Shown: positions 7,084-13,505 of the stretch, piece by piece
How positions within the stretch are numbered: position 1 is the stretch's first letter
Layout: the number at the start of each line of letters is the position of its first letter
From: Aquificota bacterium
Lineage (GTDB): Bacteria; Thermosulfidibacterota; Thermosulfidibacteria; Thermosulfidibacterales; B14-G1
DNA: 26,237 nucleotides
Direction: 5' to 3'
NCBI GenBank assembly: GCA_015486015.1
Contig: WFSL01000043.1
Span: 1 to 26,237, forward strand
The notes under the pieces: model-generated
Database searches by the model: none
What the model was told of the DNA's origin: nothing
Seen by the model: the letters and a program-made list of their open reading frames with translations, nothing else
Made by a program: the position numbers and the translations under genes

Positions 7084-7099
7084 GGTCTCAACATTTGAC
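7077..7099. repeat. REP-like 23-bp motif, copy 1
   Basis: The 23-bp sequence whose core is GTCAGGTCTCAACATTTGAC is repeated exactly at 7996-8018. Its ends, GTCA and TGAC, are complementary. The motif style resembles REP elements mobilised by RAYT (TnpA-REP) transposases, but no transposase gene is present here. Confidence 0.6.
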
Positions 7100-7104
7100 A
7101 TATG

Positions 7105-7158
7105 TCTGGTTGATTTGGTTTGTCTGGTTCACTTGGTCTATCTGGTCTATTTGGTTCG
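7105..7158. repeat. Six degenerate 9-bp units (YYTGGTYNN)
   Basis: Units TCTGGTTGA, TTTGGTTTG, TCTGGTTCA, CTTGGTCTA, TCTGGTCTA and TTTGGTTCG follow one another without gaps, 5 nt after the REP-like motif. In one frame they would encode a Trp every third residue, which is a by-product of the 9-bp period rather than a real protein. Confidence 0.75.
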
Positions 7159-7301
7159 GGAATTTTCCGGTCTCAATGGGTCTCTTGGCCTCCATAAGTC
7201 TCCCCACTTTCGGTCCTGTCCTATAATCCCTGTAAAAATGAGATGGCCTGGGCTATCAAGGAGTTGCAGTGGAAAACCCTTGACTGGAAGCTCTTTTGTC
7301 C

Positions 7302-7349
7302 CATTTGAAGTTTCCTGTTGCCCACAGGAAGGCCATCAGGGCCACGAAT
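7302..7349 (+). pseudogene. IS256/mutator-type transposase scrap
   Basis: One frame reads HLKFPVAHRKAIRATN (7302-7349), continuing LIERSFE to about 7370. This is the conserved C-terminal element of IS256-family transposases (AIRTTNLIER-type). There is no matching frame upstream in 7159-7301, and the continuation degenerates. The rest of the stretch 7159-7542 shows no gene I can support. Confidence 0.55.
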
Positions 7350-7542
7350 CTGATAGAGCGCTCCTTTGAACCAGCTGAGGCTTATCCGAGAGAGACTAAG
7401 GACAGCCGAAAAAGAGGAGGAAGTCCTTGTTTAGTCTGGACTATCCGTTTTTACAGGGGAAATGAGACTTGACCAAAAGATTAAAAAGGCATATTTTCAC
7501 AAAGGGAATTTTTTCCTATTAGGCGAAAGGGGGTGGTAAAGT

Positions 7543-7899
7543 ATGAAAAGGTATTTTATAATGGTGGTCGCAGTGATACTGGCCCTGGCCTTTGTGGCTA
7601 CTTCTACTCCAGCTAATGCCAGCATTTTTACCAAGGTTTTTGACAGTCCCGGGGTTGTAATCGCAGCCGTTACGGGAGCGGGTGTGGGATTCGCTATAGG
7701 GGCAGCTATAGATGACGATGGTAATGTATGGACTGGAAAGATCATCGGCACCACGGCGGGTATTCCCACAGGAATCATCTTCTATAAACTCGTCAGGAAA
7801 AAGAAGGCACCAGAGGCACCTCGGAGTGAAGGCCCTACCCCTGGGAAAAAGGGCGACAGAGTTCACAACGTTGGGTTTTCTCCGGCCTGCGTTCACTGA
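7543..7899 (+). CDS. Small exported protein with Gly-rich membrane-type segment
   Basis: A 118-residue protein. The N-terminus MKRYFIMVVAVILALAFVATSTPANA is a clear Sec signal peptide with a likely AxA cut near residue 26. A Gly/Ala-rich segment follows (VVIAAVTGAGVGFAIGAAI, about 38-56), glycine-zipper-like and able to lie in a membrane. A second such stretch (GTTAGIPTGIIFYKLV) precedes a basic hydrophilic tail. The ribosome binding site is GGGGGTGG six nt before the ATG. No family is recognised. It lies inside a zone of mobile-element debris between the two copies of the REP-like motif, with a possible terminator just downstream, so it may be a captured single-gene unit. Confidence 0.6.
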   Translation: MKRYFIMVVAVILALAFVATSTPANASIFTKVFDSPGVVIAAVTGAGVGFAIGAAIDDDGNVWTGKIIGTTAGIPTGIIFYKLVRKKKAPEAPRSEGPTPGKKGDRVHNVGFSPACVH

Positions 7900-7918
7900 G
7901 TTTGAAAAAACATATTGA

Positions 7919-7976
7919 GGAGAGGCCGTCTTTGACTCAGGACTCAAAGGGTGAAGAAGAGCCTCTCCATTTTTTT
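7919..7976 (+). terminator. Possible intrinsic terminator with long loop
   Basis: GGAGAGGC (7919-7926) pairs with GCCTCTCC (7961-7968), followed by A and a T-run (ATTTTTTTC). The 34-nt loop contains a smaller TTTGA/TCAAA pairing. It stands 20 bp after the exported-protein stop. Confidence 0.5.
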
Positions 7977-7995
7977 CTTTTTTCTTTGGGGTGAG

Positions 7996-8018
7996 GGTGT
8001 CAGGTCTCAACATTTGAC
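7996..8018. repeat. REP-like 23-bp motif, copy 2
   Basis: This is an exact repeat of 7077-7099 in the same orientation. The interval between the copies holds the 9-bp repeat, the IS256-type scrap and the exported protein, as if they delimit an inserted segment. Confidence 0.6.
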
Positions 8019-8081
8019 GTATTGTTATACGCCGTGCGTAACATCTTCTACCTGCTTAAAAGATAATCCATCTCATCATGT

Positions 8082-8312
8082 TCAATAGGTATTCTCCTTT
8101 TCGAGGAGGGATCCGATCATTTCCCTAAGGACGCTACGAAACTCCTTGCACCGGGCGATGGCCTCCAGGAATGTCCTGGGAACTTCCAGCCTCTCTCTAT
8201 CCCCGGCATGGCCATAACTCCTGAGGTACTCCCCGTGAGCATGCTCCTGGAAATCGTAGGCCTCTTCTCTGCCCAGCCAGCCCTTTACATTGGTCCCTAT
8301 CTTGTAAGTCAT
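8082..8312 (-). CDS. Unrecognised 76-residue ORF
   Basis: The frame reads MTYKIGTNVKGWLGREEAYD through HGEYLRSYGHAGDRERLEVP to SLLEKENTY. Composition is protein-like (charged, with a helical C-terminus FLEAIARCKEFRSVLREMIG), but I know no family. Its start is duplicated by a 23-bp tandem repeat (8301-8346). The upstream ATG copy runs only eight codons and stops as ATGA on the second ATG. No ribosome binding site stands out. It could be a real small gene or the 3' part of a truncated one. Confidence 0.35.
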   Translation of the reverse strand: MTYKIGTNVKGWLGREEAYDFQEHAHGEYLRSYGHAGDRERLEVPRTFLEAIARCKEFRSVLREMIGSLLEKENTY

Positions 8313-8346
8313 ACTTTTATGAGCTTGTAAGTCATACTTTTATGAG
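8301..8346. repeat. 23-bp perfect tandem duplication over an ORF start
   Basis: Two identical 23-bp units (8301-8323 and 8324-8346), each containing GTAAGTCATACTTTTATGAG. On the minus strand each unit carries an ATG, so the duplication doubles the start region of the 76-residue ORF. Confidence 0.85.
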
Positions 8347-8556
8347 ATAAAGGTCATCACCCGCTTTGATTAGAATTCTGAGGAAAAGGGATGGAGATTG
8401 CAATGGGTAGGAGAAGCAGGAGTAACTGATTATCTTGTCGGGTGTAAATCCGTGATATAAATTTCATACCAGAGCGATTGAAGAGGCTTATGGAGAGTTG
8501 TGTCTTGGTAGGCGGTGCATATAGAGAGATTCATAAGGGCTCTCTTATGATAAAAG

Positions 8557-9519
8557 ATGCGAACTGAGGAAGAGATTAGGCGTTTCACAGTAGGTGGAGA
8601 GGCCTCGGGAGAGCGTCTGGACCGTTTTATAGAGAGCTACCTGAAAAACCTCACCCGAAGCAGGATCAAGACCCTCATAGAGGAAGGCTGGGTGACGGTC
8701 CAGGGAGAGAAGGCCAGAAAGGGTGGCCAGAAGGTGAGAACTGGCGATGTGGTGGAGGTGATCATCCCGCCTCCCAGGACCCTGGAGTTGGTACCCTTAG
8801 AGATGGAGCTTTCCATCCTCTATGAGGACCCTCATCTTTTGGTCTTGGACAAGCCCGCTGGTCTGGTGGTCCATCCTGCCCCAGGCCATGAGGATGACAC
8901 CCTGGTTAACGCCCTTTTGGCCCATTGTGGGGACTTGAAGGGTATAGGCAGGGTGGAGCGCCCTGGAATTGTCCATCGCTTAGACAAAGGCACTTCCGGC
9001 CTCCTTGTGGTGGCAAAGGATGAGGTCACCCATCAGGCCTTGATGAGGCAGTTCCAGTCCAGGCAGGTCGAGAAGGTGTATCTGGCCCTGGTCTATGGTT
9101 GTCCTATGCCTTTGGAAGGCATCATACACACCTGTCTGGCCCGCCATCCCGTCAATAGAAAAAAGATGGCCGTGGTGGAGGGGGGAAGGGAAGCCATTAC
9201 TCACTATCGTGTCCTGGCCTCTGGTTCGGGACTCTCTTTGGTGGAGGTAAGGATAGCGACAGGGCGTACTCACCAGATCAGGGTCCACATGCACCACATG
9301 GGCCATCCCGTGGTGGGGGACCCCCTTTACGGGGGTAAGATGCCCGGGGATCTACTTCCTTCGCTGAAAGGGGCCATAAAGACCCTGGGTCGTCAGGCCT
9401 TACATCATCATCGCATGAAGTTCACCCACCCTATCACCGGGGAAGAGGTGGCCTATATCTCCCCCATGCCGGAGGATATGTCCCGGGTGGCAGGTGAAGC
9501 AGGGCTGAAGATCGCGTGA
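8557..9519 (+). CDS. rluD: RluA/RluD-family 23S rRNA pseudouridine synthase
   Basis: A 320-residue enzyme that isomerises uridines in 23S rRNA; in E. coli RluD the targets are 1911, 1915 and 1917. An S4 RNA-binding domain occupies about 18-65 (RLDRFIESYLKNLTRSRIKT). The catalytic domain carries Asp143 in HRLDKGTSGLLVVAK, and the family motifs LYEDPHLLVLDKPAGLVVHP and GRTHQIRVHMHHMGHPVVGD are intact. Length and domain order fit RluD rather than RluC, though the exact target cannot be proven from sequence. The ATG at 8557 has a weak leader. The roughly 210 bp upstream (8347-8556) hold no gene I can support. It is the first ordinary gene after the debris zone. Confidence 0.9.
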   Translation: MRTEEEIRRFTVGGEASGERLDRFIESYLKNLTRSRIKTLIEEGWVTVQGEKARKGGQKVRTGDVVEVIIPPPRTLELVPLEMELSILYEDPHLLVLDKPAGLVVHPAPGHEDDTLVNALLAHCGDLKGIGRVERPGIVHRLDKGTSGLLVVAKDEVTHQALMRQFQSRQVEKVYLALVYGCPMPLEGIIHTCLARHPVNRKKMAVVEGGREAITHYRVLASGSGLSLVEVRIATGRTHQIRVHMHHMGHPVVGDPLYGGKMPGDLLPSLKGAIKTLGRQALHHHRMKFTHPITGEEVAYISPMPEDMSRVAGEAGLKIA

Positions 9520-9552
9520 AGTGGAATGGGGGTTCGGGGAGAGCTCAGAAAC

Positions 9553-10056
9553 TCAGTCCAAGGAATATTTATAAATTATCTGGGGTGGAAACTCTCCATT
9601 TGCAATCCTTTCGATAATCTCTCTTGCGGTAAGATATGCAAAGTCAAAGGTTTTCTCATCAATAATCCCGCTATTTAGAGCAGTTTTAATCTCCTCTTCA
9701 TCAAGAAGAGAAACTTTGCCATCAGGAGAAATGTAAATATCGAGAAATAGGTCGAGCATCTCTAAGGTATTACTATAACGCTTAGTGTAGGATAGTATGT
9801 CTATATACAATCCCTTGAATTTCCCTTCATTGCTATAAATTTTTAGGATATCCCAATTCTCACCAACAAAAGCAAAGTAAAGCATTGTGTAGCCATTTTC
9901 AATAACCTTGATTCCATTGATGTAAAGAGGGTTCTTCATGCCTTCAATCTTTGCCTTTGCAACGATAATATTCCCTAAATCGGCTACGATCTCATCGTCT
10001 CTTTCAGTAATCCTATTTGGTATTCTTTTGTAGATGAGGTGAACTTTCATAGGCAT
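9553..10056 (-). CDS. DUF402 family protein (FomD/Ntdp-like fold)
   Basis: About 168 residues starting MPMKVHLIYKRIPNRITERD. The DUF402 core is visible: NGYTMLYFAFVGENWDILKI, then GKFKGLYIDILSYTKR, TLEMLDLFLDIYISPDGKVS, LLDEEEIKTALNSGII and the closing ANGEFPP. Family members include nucleoside di- or triphosphatases and the fosfomycin-pathway FomD; the substrate here is unknown. A longer frame opens at 10233 but would run through the riboswitch promoter, so it is rejected. ATG 10056 and 10050 lack a ribosome binding site, whereas GGAGGG stands 6 nt before an in-frame ATT at 10086, a possible rare start. The gene is much more AT-rich than rluD and tonB on either side, suggesting transfer. Confidence 0.75.
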   Translation of the reverse strand: MPMKVHLIYKRIPNRITERDDEIVADLGNIIVAKAKIEGMKNPLYINGIKVIENGYTMLYFAFVGENWDILKIYSNEGKFKGLYIDILSYTKRYSNTLEMLDLFLDIYISPDGKVSLLDEEEIKTALNSGIIDEKTFDFAYLTAREIIERIANGEFPPQIIYKYSLD

Positions 10057-10106
10057 CGTGTAAAATTTTCGTTTTCCAGCACCAATGGAAATCCCTCCTT
10101 TAGCGC

Positions 10107-10134
10107 TTGCCTTTCTTCCTTTTGTGGATATAAA
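10107..10134 (+). promoter_or_regulatory. Likely promoter of the cobalamin riboswitch leader
   Basis: TTGCCT (10107-10112), a 16-nt spacer, then TATAAA (10129-10134). The predicted start falls just where the riboswitch sequence begins. It lies inside the leader of the divergent DUF402 gene. Confidence 0.5.
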
Positions 10135-10140
10135 TTTTAT

Positions 10141-10290
10141 TTCAAGGCCCTGGGTATGGGAAGTCCGGTGAGAATCCGGCGCGGACCCGCCACTGTGACC
10201 GGGGACGAAAGCCGCGAGGGCCACTGGGGCCATAGGCCCTGGGAAGGTGCGGTAAGTAGGGTGATCCGGAAGCCAGGAGACCAGCTCAGG
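10141..10290 (+). promoter_or_regulatory. Cobalamin (B12) riboswitch
   Basis: The conserved core of an AdoCbl-type riboswitch is present in order: GGAAGTCCGGTGAGAATCCG, then GCGGACCCGCCACTGTGACC, GGGGACGAAAGCC, GCCACTGGGGCC, a GGGAAGG segment, AAGTAGGGTGATCCGGAAGC and the B12 box AGCCAGGAGACCAGC (about 10270-10285). It ends about 15 nt before the tonB start, so regulation is most likely at translation initiation by hiding the start region when cobalamin is abundant. No separate intrinsic terminator is visible. Confidence 0.93.
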
Positions 10291-10301
10291 GGATAATCCT
10301 A

Positions 10302-11087
10302 TTGATGGGAGGCCCTCGGGGATGGGCTATGTTCTTTTACATACCCTGTCCTTGGGGGCAGGGGGAAAAGGAGTTGCCAGATCTTGAGAAGAAAGGTTTG
10401 ACATTTTTGTTCCTCTCCATCCTGGTTCATTTTGTGATGGCGTTTGTGATTTCCTTTCTCCCTCAGGGGAATTCCCTCACATCCCAAGGGAAAGGGATAT
10501 GCTATGTGAGATTGTTGGGTGGGAGAGGGGTGGGGGCCCCTTTAGCAAGCAAGGAGATCCCAAAAGGCCCGAAGGTGCACTCGCGGGCCAAAAGGCGGGC
10601 AGTTCTCAGGGAGAGGGGAAATGAGCGTGTCAAGGCGGTGAAGGTGGCTTCCAGGCCTCGTGTCTCTCGGTTATCCTTCAATAAATCAGCGTCTTCCTCT
10701 CCCTCGATGGGTTCAAAAGCATCGAATGGGGAGGGAGATCGGGTATCCATGAACTCCGTCGCCAGCAAGGGAAATGGGAGGAGGGTAGATGATGAGGGAC
10801 AGTGGGGGGTTATTCCCCCTATGCCTACATTTAGGGAAAAACCGCCTTACCCCTTATTGGCGAGGAAAAGGGGGTATGAAGGAAGGCTCGTGCTAAGGCT
10901 TCTGGTTTCTGCTCAGGGGAATGTAGACAGGGTAGTGGTGCTGAAGTCCACAGGATACGCGATCCTGGATAAAGCGGCTGTTAAGACCGCAAGGCGATGG
11001 CGGTTTTCTCCTGCCATAGAGGGCGGTAGGCCTGTAAAGTATTGGGTAGAGGTGCCCGTGGTCTTTTCCCTCAGAGAGAAGGGATGA
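10302..11087 (+). CDS. tonB: TonB-type energy transducer
   Basis: A 261-residue protein. One membrane helix (about 33-53, FLFLSILVHFVMAFVISFLP) is followed by a long basic, Ser/Lys/Arg-rich periplasmic linker. It ends in a TonB C-terminal domain (about 180-258: REKPPYPLLARKRGYEGRLV, LKSTGYAILDKAAVKTARRW, KYWVEVPVVFSL). The protein would couple inner-membrane ExbB/ExbD energy to outer-membrane receptors. The linker is Ser/Lys/Arg-rich rather than Pro-rich. The start at 10302 is uncertain, since ATG 10329 is also possible. The B12 riboswitch directly upstream implies that it serves corrinoid uptake; no exbB, exbD or btuB is in the window. DUF2007 follows after 18 bp. Confidence 0.85.
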   Translation: MMGGPRGWAMFFYIPCPWGQGEKELPDLEKKGLTFLFLSILVHFVMAFVISFLPQGNSLTSQGKGICYVRLLGGRGVGAPLASKEIPKGPKVHSRAKRRAVLRERGNERVKAVKVASRPRVSRLSFNKSASSSPSMGSKASNGEGDRVSMNSVASKGNGRRVDDEGQWGVIPPMPTFREKPPYPLLARKRGYEGRLVLRLLVSAQGNVDRVVVLKSTGYAILDKAAVKTARRWRFSPAIEGGRPVKYWVEVPVVFSLREKG

Positions 11088-11105
11088 AATAGGGAAGGCC
11101 TGAGT

Positions 11106-11342
11106 ATGAGGAAGAAGGGATGGGTCAGGGTCTATCGGGCCCAAGGGGCACCTGAGGCACACATTATAAAAGGCCTCTTGGAGTACAATGGCATCCCAGT
11201 CTCTTTGGATTATGAAGCAGTGGGTTCTCTGCTGGGCTTAACCACGAATGGGCTGGGAGAAATAGGGGTTTTTGTGCCTATTCAGTGGGGAAAGGAGGCC
11301 CTGCAACTACTTCAGCAGGAGAGGAAGGGCGGAGGCTTGTAA
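11106..11342 (+). CDS. DUF2007-like small protein
   Basis: A 78-residue protein containing WVRVYRAQGAPEAHIIKGLL, EYNGIPVSLDYEAVGSLLG and IGVFVPIQWGKEALQLLQQE. This matches DUF2007 (putative signal-transducing protein), a ferredoxin-like alpha/beta fold whose members begin with a W-v-x-v-y strand and end with the v-P-x-x-d/w-A-x-x-l pattern. The function is unknown. It lies 18 bp after tonB and is probably cotranscribed. A CTTGGG/CCCAAG hairpin without a T-run (11359-11375) lies just beyond it. Confidence 0.65.
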   Translation: MRKKGWVRVYRAQGAPEAHIIKGLLEYNGIPVSLDYEAVGSLLGLTTNGLGEIGVFVPIQWGKEALQLLQQERKGGGL

Positions 11343-11384
11343 ACCTTTCCCTTCCTGCTTGGGGGAGTCCCAAGTGGTGGGTAT

Positions 11385-11412
11385 TGACAGTACCATGGAG
11401 TGGACGTATATT
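11385..11412 (+). promoter_or_regulatory. Strong sigma-70 promoter for tRNA-Arg / tadA
   Basis: A perfect TTGACA (11385-11390), a 16-nt spacer and TATATT (11407-11412), about 42 nt before the tRNA-Arg 5' end. The next downstream genes (tadA, tRNA-Ser) show no obvious promoter of their own, so this may drive all three. Confidence 0.65.
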
Positions 11413-11454
11413 TGGGTCACATGAGTCAATTCTATTCTTGTGGATCCCGAAAGA

Positions 11455-11531
11455 GCGCCCATAGCTCAACTGGATAGAGCACGGGACTACGGATCCCGGG
11501 GTTGGGGGTTCGACTCCCTCTGGGCGCGCCA
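11455..11531 (+). tRNA. tRNA-Arg (anticodon ACG)
   Basis: 77 nt including an encoded CCA. Acceptor GCGCCCA/TGGGCGC, discriminator G, D-arm AGCTCAACTGGATAGAGC, anticodon stem CGGGA/TCCCG with loop CTACGGA giving ACG, T-arm GGGGGTTCGACTCCC. The A34 of this tRNA must be deaminated to inosine to read CGU/CGC/CGA; the enzyme for that, TadA, is encoded 15 bp downstream. Confidence 0.97.
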
Positions 11532-11546
11532 CTATACAAGGTGGTC

Positions 11547-12077
11547 ATGATATATTTTGACGAGAGGATCGCTTCCCATTTTATGGAAGAGGCCCTGGAA
11601 GAGGCCAAGAAGGCCTTTTATCTTGGGGAAGTGCCTGTTGGGGCTATTATAGTGGACGGCGGATACAACATTGTGGCGAGGGCCCACAATCTCATGGAGA
11701 TCCTGGGGGACCCCACAGCTCATGCAGAGATCCTGGCCATCAAAGAGGCATCAAAGAAGATGGGTGACTGGAGGTTGGATGGTTGCAGCATCTTTGTTAC
11801 TCTGGAGCCTTGCATCATGTGTACAGGCGCCATCCTTCAGTCTCGGCTGGATTACCTCTTCTTTGGGGCCCGGGATCCTAAGGGAGGTGCTGTGGTCTCC
11901 ATGTACCGGATACTGGATGACCCCAGGTTTAATCATCGAGTGAACTATGTGCCTGGTGTCCTTGAAAAGAGGGCCTCTGATATGCTCAAGTCCTTTTTTT
12001 CGGGGCTTCGAAGGAGGCGAGGAGAGGTGGCCGAGTGGACTAAGGCGGGTGACTCGAAATCACCTGATCCCTTTTGA
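11547..12077 (+). CDS. tadA: tRNA-specific adenosine-34 deaminase
   Basis: A 176-residue zinc deaminase converting A34 to inosine in tRNA-Arg(ACG). The zinc site is H59-A-E61 (PTAHAEILAI) and C89-x-x-C92 (EPCIMCTGA), with Glu61 as proton shuttle; ARDPKGGAVVS fits the family. ATG 11547 is preferred over the longer frame from 11502, because that extension would lie in the tRNA-Arg gene and AAGGTGGTC precedes 11547. The normal TadA end is reached at FFSGLRRRR. The frame then continues 18 codons (GEVAEWTKAGDSKSPDPF) through the first 57 bp of tRNA-Ser before stopping. The gene thus overlaps an RNA gene on the same strand. Confidence 0.95.
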   Translation: MIYFDERIASHFMEEALEEAKKAFYLGEVPVGAIIVDGGYNIVARAHNLMEILGDPTAHAEILAIKEASKKMGDWRLDGCSIFVTLEPCIMCTGAILQSRLDYLFFGARDPKGGAVVSMYRILDDPRFNHRVNYVPGVLEKRASDMLKSFFSGLRRRRGEVAEWTKAGDSKSPDPF

Positions 12078-12112
12078 GGGATCCGTGGGTTCGAATCCCA
12101 CCCTCTCCGCCA
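12021..12112 (+). tRNA. tRNA-Ser (anticodon CGA)
   Basis: 92 nt, class II, with an encoded CCA. Acceptor GGAGAGG/CCTCTCC, discriminator G, D-arm GGCCGAGTGGACTAAGGC, anticodon stem GGTGA/TCACC with loop CTCGAAA giving CGA, long variable arm GATCCCTTTTGAGGGATC, T-arm GTGGGTTCGAATCCCAC. Its 5' 57 bp double as the 3' end of tadA, whose TGA lies in the variable-arm loop. It reads UCG codons. Confidence 0.97.
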
Positions 12113-12213
12113 TAAAGGGGATGTGCTGGACATTGAACATGGCACTGATAGGGGGAGAGGAATCTACTTAGGAGACAATAAAAATCCCTCCGGATGGAAG
12201 AGGAGTGATCTAA

Positions 12214-13494
12214 ATGGGTAAAGAGCAAGTAGGTATTCTGGAAGGGATGAACCTTCAAGAGCTTAAAAAGATGACGGTTTCTCAGCTCGTTCAATTAGCG
12301 AAGGAGCTCGGCATCTCTGGGATTTCGGGTTTGAAGAAGCAAGAGCTTATCTTTCGGGTCTTGGAAGGTCAGGCCCAGAAGAATGGTCACCTCTTTGGAG
12401 AGGGGGTATTGGAGGTGTTGCCAGATGGATTTGGGTTTCTCCGTTCGCCTACATATAATTACCTGCCTGGACCGGACGATATCTATGTTTCCCCTTCCCA
12501 GATTAAGAGGTTTAGCCTGAAGACGGGCGATACTGTATCGGGTCAGATACGCCCACCAAAGGATGGGGAAAAGTACTTTGCGCTCCTCAAGGTAGAGGCT
12601 ATAAACTTCGAAAGCCCAGAGCAGGCAAAGGAGAGGATACACTTTGATAACCTTACGCCCCTTTACCCCGACGAACGAATTGTATTGGAGAACGGGTCCA
12701 ATAACTTTTCCATGAGGGTGATGGATCTCATCACTCCCCTTGGCAAAGGCCAGAGGGGGCTCATTGTGGCCCCACCCAGGACAGGAAAGACGGTACTACT
12801 CCAAGATATTGCCAACTCTGTCACTGCAAATCACCCCGAGGTCTATCTGATAGTGTTGCTTGTGGGGGAGAGGCCAGAGGAGGTAACGGACATGCAAAGG
12901 AGCGTGAAGGGGGAGGTGGTGAGCTCCACTTTTGATGAGCCCCCTCACCGGCATGTCCAGGTGACGGAGGTTGTCATTGAGAAGGCCAAGAGACTGGTGG
13001 AATATAAAAAGGATGTGATCATCCTTTTGGATAGCATTACCCGCCTTACCAGGGCCTATAACGCCTTGGTCCCCTCCTCGGGGAGGGTCCTCTCCGGGGG
13101 CATAGAGGCCAATGCCTTGGACAAACCCAAGAAGATCTTTGGCACTGCCAGAAACATCGAAGAGGGCGGCAGCCTGACTATAATTGCTACGGCCCTCATT
13201 GAGACAGGCAGTCGAATGGACGATGTGATATTCGAGGAGTTTAAGGGCACAGGCAATATGGAGCTTCACCTTATCAGGGCCCTTGCAGACAGGAGGATCT
13301 TCCCCGCCATAGATATTCAGAAATCTGGCACCAGGCGAGAGGAATTGTTGCTATCCCCCTTTGAGTTGAACCGGGTCTGGATCCTGAGGAAGCTCCTGGC
13401 TACCCTAAACCCCGTAGAGGCTATGGAGTTTCTCCTGAGCAAGCTCAAAGGGACCAAAAGCAACAGGGAGTTCTTAGAGTCTATGAGTGCTTGA
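12214..13494 (+). CDS. rho: Transcription termination factor Rho
   Basis: A 426-residue hexameric RNA helicase that ends transcription. The N-terminal helical domain ([20 protein letters not shown]) is followed by the cold-shock-like RNA-binding domain with DGFGFLRSP at about 71-79. The RecA core has Walker A PPRTGKT at 187-193, then [13 protein letters not shown], Walker [12 protein letters not shown], the Q/R loops around [20 protein letters not shown], and [20 protein letters not shown]. Length and motifs are fully normal. GAGGAG lies 8 nt before ATG 12214. It lies 101 bp after tRNA-Ser, and its stop overlaps a TTG of the following RACo-like gene. Confidence 0.98.
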   Translation: MGKEQVGILEGMNLQELKKMTVSQLVQLAKELGISGISGLKKQELIFRVLEGQAQKNGHLFGEGVLEVLPDGFGFLRSPTYNYLPGPDDIYVSPSQIKRFSLKTGDTVSGQIRPPKDGEKYFALLKVEAINFESPEQAKERIHFDNLTPLYPDERIVLENGSNNFSMRVMDLITPLGKGQRGLIVAPPRTGKTVLLQDIANSVTANHPEVYLIVLLVGERPEEVTDMQRSVKGEVVSSTFDEPPHRHVQVTEVVIEKAKRLVEYKKDVIILLDSITRLTRAYNALVPSSGRVLSGGIEANALDKPKKIFGTARNIEEGGSLTIIATALIETGSRMDDVIFEEFKGTGNMELHLIRALADRRIFPAIDIQKSGTRREELLLSPFELNRVWILRKLLATLNPVEAMEFLLSKLKGTKSNREFLESMSA

Positions 13495-13505
13495 GGCGCC
13501 TCAGG

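Noticed and set aside
7038-7226. Trp-rich 62-residue open frame
   Set aside because: The regular Trp spacing comes directly from the 9-bp repeat, and there is no ribosome binding site or family resemblance.
10057-10233. N-terminal extension of the DUF402 protein starting at 10233
   Set aside because: The extension would be antisense to the cobalamin riboswitch and its promoter, and the added residues do not resemble the family.
11502-11546. Longer TadA start inside tRNA-Arg
   Set aside because: The added 15 residues are the translated 3' end of the tRNA gene, and ATG 11547 has its own ribosome binding site.
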